From positions 372,001 to 436,000 of the forward strand of contig NZ_CP022584.1 of the NCBI RefSeq assembly GCF_002240225.1: a stretch of 64,000 nucleotides of DNA. The letters are read 5' to 3'. The DNA comes from Paenibacillus physcomitrellae. Its GTDB lineage: Bacteria > Bacillota > Bacilli > Paenibacillales > Paenibacillaceae. A model generated the notes under the pieces. It was given only the letters and a program-made list of their open reading frames with translations, did no database searches and was not told where the DNA came from. Positions 59,736 to 64,000 of this stretch are shown here, piece by piece. Numbering within the stretch: position 1 is the stretch's first letter; each line of letters starts with the position of its first letter. A program made the translations under genes and the position numbers.

Positions 59736-60965
59736 TTATGATTTCCTCCTTGAATCGCTTTTATTGAGCGGCCGTTTCGGATAATAAGAGAAACCCGGAT
59801 ATTTTACGACAGGCCACTTTTCTTTCCGCAGTTTGGACATGAAGGCAGGCTGCACGTTCAGATTGGTTCCCACAAGCTCCTTGGGCGTAAGGGCCAGCCA
59901 TTGATTAAGCGAAACATCCTGAAACCGGTCACTTTTGAACATTTCAAGAAACCAGAGCGTCGTATCGCCCGTGTTCTGAATGTAGTGTCCGTAGGCAAAC
60001 GGGACATAACCTACGTCGCCGGCCCTGACATCGAACGTTCGGGCGGCTCCGCTGCCGGCAAACACCGTCATGCGCCCGCTGCCGGACAAGTAATACTGCC
60101 ATTCGTCCTTGTTGGGATGCCAGTGCATTTCGCGCATGGCGCCGGGTTTGATTTCCACGAGCGCGGCCGCCACGGTTTTTGAGATCGGAAAATTGGTTGA
60201 ATCCACAATGCGCACCGACCCTCCAGGCGTAATCAGCGGTTCCTGGGCCAGCAGCTCGTGTTTGAATGACAGCGGGACCGATCCGTAAGGGGAGGAGACG
60301 GCTTGGCTCTCCAGGCTGCCCGGAACCGGGGCCTGGTAGATATACACCTGTTCGTCCGGAATGCTGCTGAAATCGGAGAGGGGTACGCCAAAGTTGGCGG
60401 ATAAAACGTCTTTGGGCGTATGGGCAACCCAATCGGACAGGGACAACGTATTTAAATCCGAAAAAGCACCGTCGTCGAAGACAAGCAAAAATTCGCAGCC
60501 TTCCTCAAGCCCTTGAATCGAATGGGGAATACCCGGCGGAAAATACCAAAGGTCCCCCTGTTTTACATCGGCGATAAAATTGCGCCCGTCCTGGTCAACG
60601 GCCGTGATTCGGGCATTGCCCAGCAGCATGTAAGACCACTCGGCCTGCTGATGCCAGTGCAGCTCGCGGACGCCGCCTGGCGTCAATGCCATGTTAACGC
60701 CGGCAAGGGTGGTGGCAATCGGCAGCTCGCGCTGCGTGACCTCGCGGGACCAGCCCCCTTCATTAAGCTGCATGTGTGCATTCGAGAAAGAGAAACGCAT
60801 GTTGGGTACAAGACCGTTGTCCGTATCGGGTGGCACCAGCAGGTCTGGATTTTGAAGATCCAGCATTACGTTTCGCGGCCCTTTATCCTCTGTGCCTTCC
60901 TTTCCTCTGATCGGCTGGGGAATCGGCACCGGCTGCTTTGACTTATCGTACAAATTCAACTCCAT
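59736..60965 (-). CDS. Bicupin, oxalate decarboxylase-like
   Basis: A 409-residue two-cupin protein. The first Mn site is in [13 protein letters not shown] with GIPHSIQG, and the second in [15 protein letters not shown] with FAYGHYIQN, each His-x-His, Glu and His. [18 protein letters not shown] and [13 protein letters not shown] match B. subtilis OxdC/OxdD. The lid that is SENS in OxdC reads SDLN here. It probably splits oxalate to formate and CO2, but lid change may alter this. ATG 60965 follows AAAGGAG with short spacing; TTG 60959 is an alternative. No secretion signal. Confidence 0.92.
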   Translation of the reverse strand: MELNLYDKSKQPVPIPQPIRGKEGTEDKGPRNVMLDLQNPDLLVPPDTDNGLVPNMRFSFSNAHMQLNEGGWSREVTQRELPIATTLAGVNMALTPGGVRELHWHQQAEWSYMLLGNARITAVDQDGRNFIADVKQGDLWYFPPGIPHSIQGLEEGCEFLLVFDDGAFSDLNTLSLSDWVAHTPKDVLSANFGVPLSDFSSIPDEQVYIYQAPVPGSLESQAVSSPYGSVPLSFKHELLAQEPLITPGGSVRIVDSTNFPISKTVAAALVEIKPGAMREMHWHPNKDEWQYYLSGSGRMTVFAGSGAARTFDVRAGDVGYVPFAYGHYIQNTGDTTLWFLEMFKSDRFQDVSLNQWLALTPKELVGTNLNVQPAFMSKLRKEKWPVVKYPGFSYYPKRPLNKSDSRRKS

Positions 60966-61072
60966 TCTCCTTTCATCCTGAGTTTCCGCGAAATGGCGGC
61001 AAATCTCCATACAACATTGAATATGAGCGGGGAGGCGTTTTATGCAGGGGGAAACAAATTTAAACAAAAGTG

Positions 61073-61101
61073 TTGACAGGAATTAAAATAAGGAGTATAA
61101 A
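61073..61101 (+). promoter_or_regulatory. Near-consensus sigma-A promoter
   Basis: TTGACA (61073-61078), a 17-base spacer and TATAAA (61096-61101). Predicted start is about 61108, 224 bases before trxB and opposite to the bicupin gene. Confidence 0.8.
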
Positions 61102-61107
61102 TAAATT

Positions 61108-61270
61108 GTGCAAAAGATAATTGTTCGAAACATAAACAGCTTGAAACCAATCAACCGAACCTAATCGGCCAAAGCAATGCTCACGGGAGAAACTGACCGG
61201 CCAGCAAATTAAAAAAAGTTGAGTCAGGTCCAAAAAGTTTTGCACGTTTAAATGTAGGTATTTATTTTTT
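61108..61270 (+). ncRNA. Candidate structured leader or small RNA before trxB
   Basis: The predicted transcript start G61108 begins GTGCAAAA, which pairs perfectly with TTTTGCAC at 61238-61245, closing a 122-base interior. A T-rich run (TTATTTTTTT, about 61261-61270) follows. Internal short stems (CCGA/TCGG, AGC/GCT) are possible. No open frame is evident and no known RNA family was recognised. It could be a leader of trxB or a separate small RNA. Confidence 0.35.
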
Positions 61271-61285
61271 TAAGCAAATATGTTG

Positions 61286-61314
61286 TTGACAATCAAATTG
61301 GTAAAAACTAAAAT
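61286..61314 (+). promoter_or_regulatory. Promoter of trxB
   Basis: TTGACA (61286-61291), a 17-base spacer and TAAAAT (61309-61314). It would start RNA near 61321, just at the ribosome site. AGCA lies nine bases before the -35 and may be a Spx contact. Confidence 0.75.
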
Positions 61315-61331
61315 GAGTGGAGGAAATCAAC

Positions 61332-62285
61332 ATGCACAAAGCAATCGTAATCGGTACAGGTCCAGCGGGGTTAACTGCAGCTATCTATCTGGCAAGAGCT
61401 AATCTGCAGCCATTGGTCATTGAAGGCGATCAGCCGGGCGGCCAGCTGACTACCACAACGGAAGTAGAAAATTTCCCCGGTTTCCCGGAGGGCATTCTCG
61501 GTCCGGATCTGATGGACAATATGAGAAAGCAGGCCGAGAAATTCGGCGCGGCTTTCCAAACCGGCTGGGTCAAGGAGATCGATCTGCAAAACCGGCCATT
61601 CACGCTGCGGCTGGAGAACGGTGAGACTTTGACGACGGAAGCCCTGATTGTTTCCACAGGGGCATCGGCTAATTTGCTGCATATCCCGAATGAGATGGAG
61701 AACATCGGCAGAGGCGTCAGCACCTGCGCGACTTGCGACGGATTTTTCTTCCGCGGCAAAAAAATCATCGTGGTCGGCGGCGGAGATTCCGCCATGGAAG
61801 AGGCTCATTTCCTGACCCGCTTCGCCAGCGAAGTGCGTGTCGTGCACCGCAGAGAGGAATTGAAGGCCTCCCGCATCATGCAGGACCGTGCCCGCAGTAA
61901 TGAAAAAATCGAATGGAGCCTGAACCGTACGCCGATTGAAGTAGTGGAAGGGGAACACGGCGTAACGGGCCTTAAAGTTCTCAACAATGAAACTGGCGAA
62001 ACCGAAGTCATCGACACACAGGGTATCTTTGTAGCGATTGGACATCGTCCGAACACGGCGTTTTTGCAAGGCCAGCTGGAAACGGATGCTAACGGCTACC
62101 TGGTCGTTAAACCGGGGACTTCCGAAACGAGCATTCCGGGCGTATTTGCCTGCGGCGACGTTAAGGACCCTGTTTACCGTCAAGCGATTACGTCGGCGGG
62201 CAGCGGCGCCATGGCGGCACTGGACCTGGAAAGATTCTTGGATGAACACCCTGTAGCAGAGCCGTCTGTGCAGGAGGTGGTCTAA
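61332..62285 (+). CDS. trxB: Thioredoxin reductase
   Basis: A 317-residue flavoprotein. [22 protein letters not shown] binds [14 protein letters not shown] holds the redox Cys pair near residue 133, and [17 protein letters not shown] is the NADPH loop. It keeps thioredoxin reduced with NADPH. ATG 61332 follows TGGAGG; GTG 61317 would be upstream of that site. It is 73 bases before tpx, which uses thioredoxin. Confidence 0.95.
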   Translation: MHKAIVIGTGPAGLTAAIYLARANLQPLVIEGDQPGGQLTTTTEVENFPGFPEGILGPDLMDNMRKQAEKFGAAFQTGWVKEIDLQNRPFTLRLENGETLTTEALIVSTGASANLLHIPNEMENIGRGVSTCATCDGFFFRGKKIIVVGGGDSAMEEAHFLTRFASEVRVVHRREELKASRIMQDRARSNEKIEWSLNRTPIEVVEGEHGVTGLKVLNNETGETEVIDTQGIFVAIGHRPNTAFLQGQLETDANGYLVVKPGTSETSIPGVFACGDVKDPVYRQAITSAGSGAMAALDLERFLDEHPVAEPSVQEVV

Positions 62286-62358
62286 TCCCCTTTGCTTTGA
62301 CCGTTAAGCATGCTGCACAACCAAAAATATAAAAAACACTTATTGGAGGAATTTTAAA

Positions 62359-62877
62359 ATGGCACAAGAACGTACTGGAGTTGCAACTCTTGGAGGGAAC
62401 CCAATTACACTGATCGGACCTGAATTGAAAGTTGGCGATATAGCCCCTGATTTCCGCATTAACAAAGACCTGGTGACGGAAGCCGGTTTGTCTGACTATG
62501 CGGGCAAAGTGAAGTTGATTTCCGTTGTTCCTTCCCTGGACACGGACGTGTGTGACGCGCAGACCCGCCGTTTTAACGAAGAAGCCGCTAAATTGGGCGA
62601 TAATGTTGTAGTGCTGACTGTATCCGTTGACCTTCCGTTTGCGCAAAGCCGTTTCTGCTCCGTAGCGGGTATTGATAAAGTTGAAACTTTGACGGACTAC
62701 AAACACCGTTCTTTCGGTGAAGCTTACGGCGTATTGATCAAAGAACTTCAATTGGAAATGCGTTCGATCTTTATCATCGATGCTGATGACACGATCCGTT
62801 ACGTGGAATATCTGAGCGAAATGACCGACCATCCTAACTATGAAGCAGCCATTTCTGCTTTGAAACAACTGGTTTAA
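62359..62877 (+). CDS. tpx: Thiol peroxidase
   Basis: A 172-residue peroxiredoxin of the Tpx type. SVVPSLDTDVCDAQTRRF has the peroxidatic Cys65, and FAQSRFCSVAG the resolving Cys100. It reduces hydrogen peroxide and lipid hydroperoxides using thioredoxin, matching the adjacent trxB. GGAGGAA precedes the ATG. Terminator at 62932. Confidence 0.96.
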   Translation: MAQERTGVATLGGNPITLIGPELKVGDIAPDFRINKDLVTEAGLSDYAGKVKLISVVPSLDTDVCDAQTRRFNEEAAKLGDNVVVLTVSVDLPFAQSRFCSVAGIDKVETLTDYKHRSFGEAYGVLIKELQLEMRSIFIIDADDTIRYVEYLSEMTDHPNYEAAISALKQLV

Positions 62878-62931
62878 TTTAATCTTGTCTTAAAAAAAGC
62901 TCAGCTGCTGGGCTGCAGCCCTTCGGGCTGG

Positions 62932-62977
62932 AAAGCGGCGATTGGGGACGATTTTTGTCTCCGGTCGCCGCTTTTTT
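62932..62977 (+). terminator. Terminator after tpx
   Basis: AAGCGGCGA and TCGCCGCTT arms (with an inner GGGGACG/TGTCTCC pairing) are followed by TTTTT. Confidence 0.85.
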
Positions 62978-63000
62978 ATGGCCTAAAGATAGGAATTTTA

Positions 63001-63050
63001 TTGACTTTACAAAATACCTCGTGATACATTGTGAATATACGATATACACA
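63001..63050 (+). promoter_or_regulatory. Promoter with GntR/YtrA-like operator
   Basis: TTGACT (63001-63006) and TACATT (63025-63030) form a promoter. TGTGAATAT-ACG-ATATACACA (63030-63050) is an 8/9-match dyad just after the -10. YtrA-type GntR regulators control BcrA-like ABC exporters through similar sites; no regulator gene precedes this one. Confidence 0.55.
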
Positions 63051-63070
63051 ATTTACGGAGGAGGTATGTT

Positions 63071-63925
63071 ATGCTCGCGTTAGACATTCGGAAATTGCAC
63101 AAAAAATACTCAGACTTTCAGATAAAAGACGTCTCATTTCAGTTGGAGAAGGGTTATATCATGGGGTTTATCGGTGCCAATGGCGCCGGGAAAACAACCA
63201 CGATAAAATCGATCTTAAACCTGATTCAAATCGATAGCGGCGAGATCTACGTTTTTGGCAAGAATATGGCGGAGCACGAATTGGAACTGAAGCAGGAAAT
63301 CGGGTGCGCCTTCGGTGATATTGATTTCTATACACGCAGCAAGATAAAAACGATGACCCAAATCACAAAGAAGTTCTATAAGAATTGGAATGACGAAACG
63401 TATTATAACTATTTGCAAAGATTCAAATTGGATGAAAACAAAAAAATTGCCGAATTGTCTACAGGAATGAGAGTCAAGTACAGCTTGGCCCTTGCTTTAT
63501 CCCATGGCGCGAAGCTTCTCATCCTGGATGAACCGACAAGCGGACTCGACCCTGTTTCAAGAGACGATCTGCTCGATATCTTCCAGCAGCTTATCGTTGA
63601 TGGCGAGATCAGCATTCTGTTCTCCACCCATATTACATCCGACTTGGAGAAATGTGCGGATTTTATAACCTTTATTGAGAATGGGCAAATCATCGCCAGC
63701 TCCGAGAAAAACGATTTTAAGGACTCCTATCGTTTGCTCAGCGGCAGCGAGGATCAGCTTAACGAGGTGAAGGAACAGTTGATTTCGTACAAAATAAACT
63801 CTTTCGGCTTTACCGGATTGATTCATACCAAAGACCTCGAGCCATTCTCAGAGCTAAAGGCAATCACGCCAAGTCTTGAGGAAATCATGATTTACTTCGC
63901 GAAAAAGGAGGATGTGCATGTATAA
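63071..63925 (+). CDS. ABC exporter ATPase (BcrA/YtrB-like)
   Basis: A 284-residue ATPase. Walker A is GANGAGKTTT, the signature region is ELSTGMRVKYSLALAL, Walker B is LLILDEPTSGLDP, and the switch His is in STHITSDLEK. The degenerate signature STGM in place of SGGQ is common in BcrA/YtrB-type ATPases. It works with the permease encoded just downstream, with which it overlaps by eight bases. Substrate is unknown; antimicrobial peptides or envelope stress factors are possible. Confidence 0.92.
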   Translation: MLALDIRKLHKKYSDFQIKDVSFQLEKGYIMGFIGANGAGKTTTIKSILNLIQIDSGEIYVFGKNMAEHELELKQEIGCAFGDIDFYTRSKIKTMTQITKKFYKNWNDETYYNYLQRFKLDENKKIAELSTGMRVKYSLALALSHGAKLLILDEPTSGLDPVSRDDLLDIFQQLIVDGEISILFSTHITSDLEKCADFITFIENGQIIASSEKNDFKDSYRLLSGSEDQLNEVKEQLISYKINSFGFTGLIHTKDLEPFSELKAITPSLEEIMIYFAKKEDVHV

Positions 63926-64000
63926 TTTGGTGATGAAAGATTTGAAATTAGGCGTAAATCCCTGGTTCCTTGTATTGCCTTTATTTACGGGGGCCTTGAT
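63918..64000 (+). CDS. ABC-2 permease, N-terminal part (cut by window edge)
   Basis: The first 27 codons of a membrane protein begin MYNLVMKDLKLGVNPWFLVL and continue into a hydrophobic helix. GAGGATGTGC precedes the ATG and AAGGAGG lies at 63905-63911. It overlaps the ATPase gene by eight bases, as expected for the membrane half of the same exporter. The rest lies outside the window. Confidence 0.8.
   Translation, partial: MYNLVMKDLKLGVNPWFLVLPLFTGAL

Noticed and set aside
59570..59767. 65-codon plus-strand frame starting within the terminator after the DUF4309-type gene
   Set aside because: Its first residues are encoded by the terminator stem and it has no ribosome site.

Overview
The window reads as chromosome of a spore-forming, Gram-positive Bacillales bacterium, most likely Paenibacillus or a close relative. 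The reasons are two three-gene spore germinant-receptor operons, strong AGGAGG-type ribosome sites with frequent GTG and TTG starts, lipoprotein-type substrate-binding proteins, lipoteichoic acid (LTA) synthase-like enzymes, and moderate G+C with A+T-rich gaps. No rRNA or tRNA gene was recognised.

Layout. 1-4270: start of a family 2 glycosyltransferase, an RDD membrane protein, a family 3 glycoside hydrolase lipoprotein, a GNAT acetyltransferase and a Bcr/CflA drug exporter. 4310-5025: an intact IS200-type element. 5188-9016: a module of YcgR-like permease, His-rich YcgQ/TIGR03943 protein and LTA synthase-like enzyme. 9147-12836: germinant receptor operon 1. 12925-14704: a UPF0303 protein and a metallo-beta-lactamase-fold hydrolase. 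14757-23838: a TPP-riboswitch thiamine operon that joins pyrimidine salvage (ylmB, tenA, thiZ, thiX, thiY) to thiazole synthesis and coupling (thiF, thiE, thiS, thiG, thiO). 24078-28175: germinant receptor operon 2 plus a small fourth gene.

28172-37816: an EamA exporter, RNA cyclic phosphodiesterase, methyltransferase, CPA1 antiporter, KtrB-type K+ transporter, a sugar ABC importer without ATPase, and a signal peptidase II. 37877-39525: a broken serine hydrolase gene and an XRE-regulator/membrane-protein pair. 39773-44193: an acyl-CoA ligase behind a FapR-like operator, an AlkC-like repair protein and a sugar-efflux MFS protein. 44427-47382: a second YcgQ-like plus LTA synthase-like module, lacking the permease. 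47621-51280: cysJ-cysI sulfite reductase. 51353-52805: a spermidine-synthase-like protein and an orphan CRISPR array with type I-C-like repeats, an A+T-rich leader and its own terminator.

53031-60965: an orphan sugar-binding lipoprotein behind a cre site, a HAD phosphatase, a UgtP-type glycolipid glucosyltransferase, a TVP38 protein, an FMN reductase, a DUF4309-type lipoprotein and an oxalate decarboxylase-like bicupin. 61073-62877: a possible structured RNA, then trxB and tpx. 63001-64000: an ABC exporter cut by the window edge.

The most interesting theme is that two copies of a His-rich membrane protein plus LTA synthase-like enzyme lie about 37 kb apart, each preceded by a dyad containing the same AATTGTAAGAT core. 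This suggests metal-responsive control of anionic polymer synthesis. The UgtP-type gene, which in relatives makes the LTA glycolipid anchor, is in the same window.
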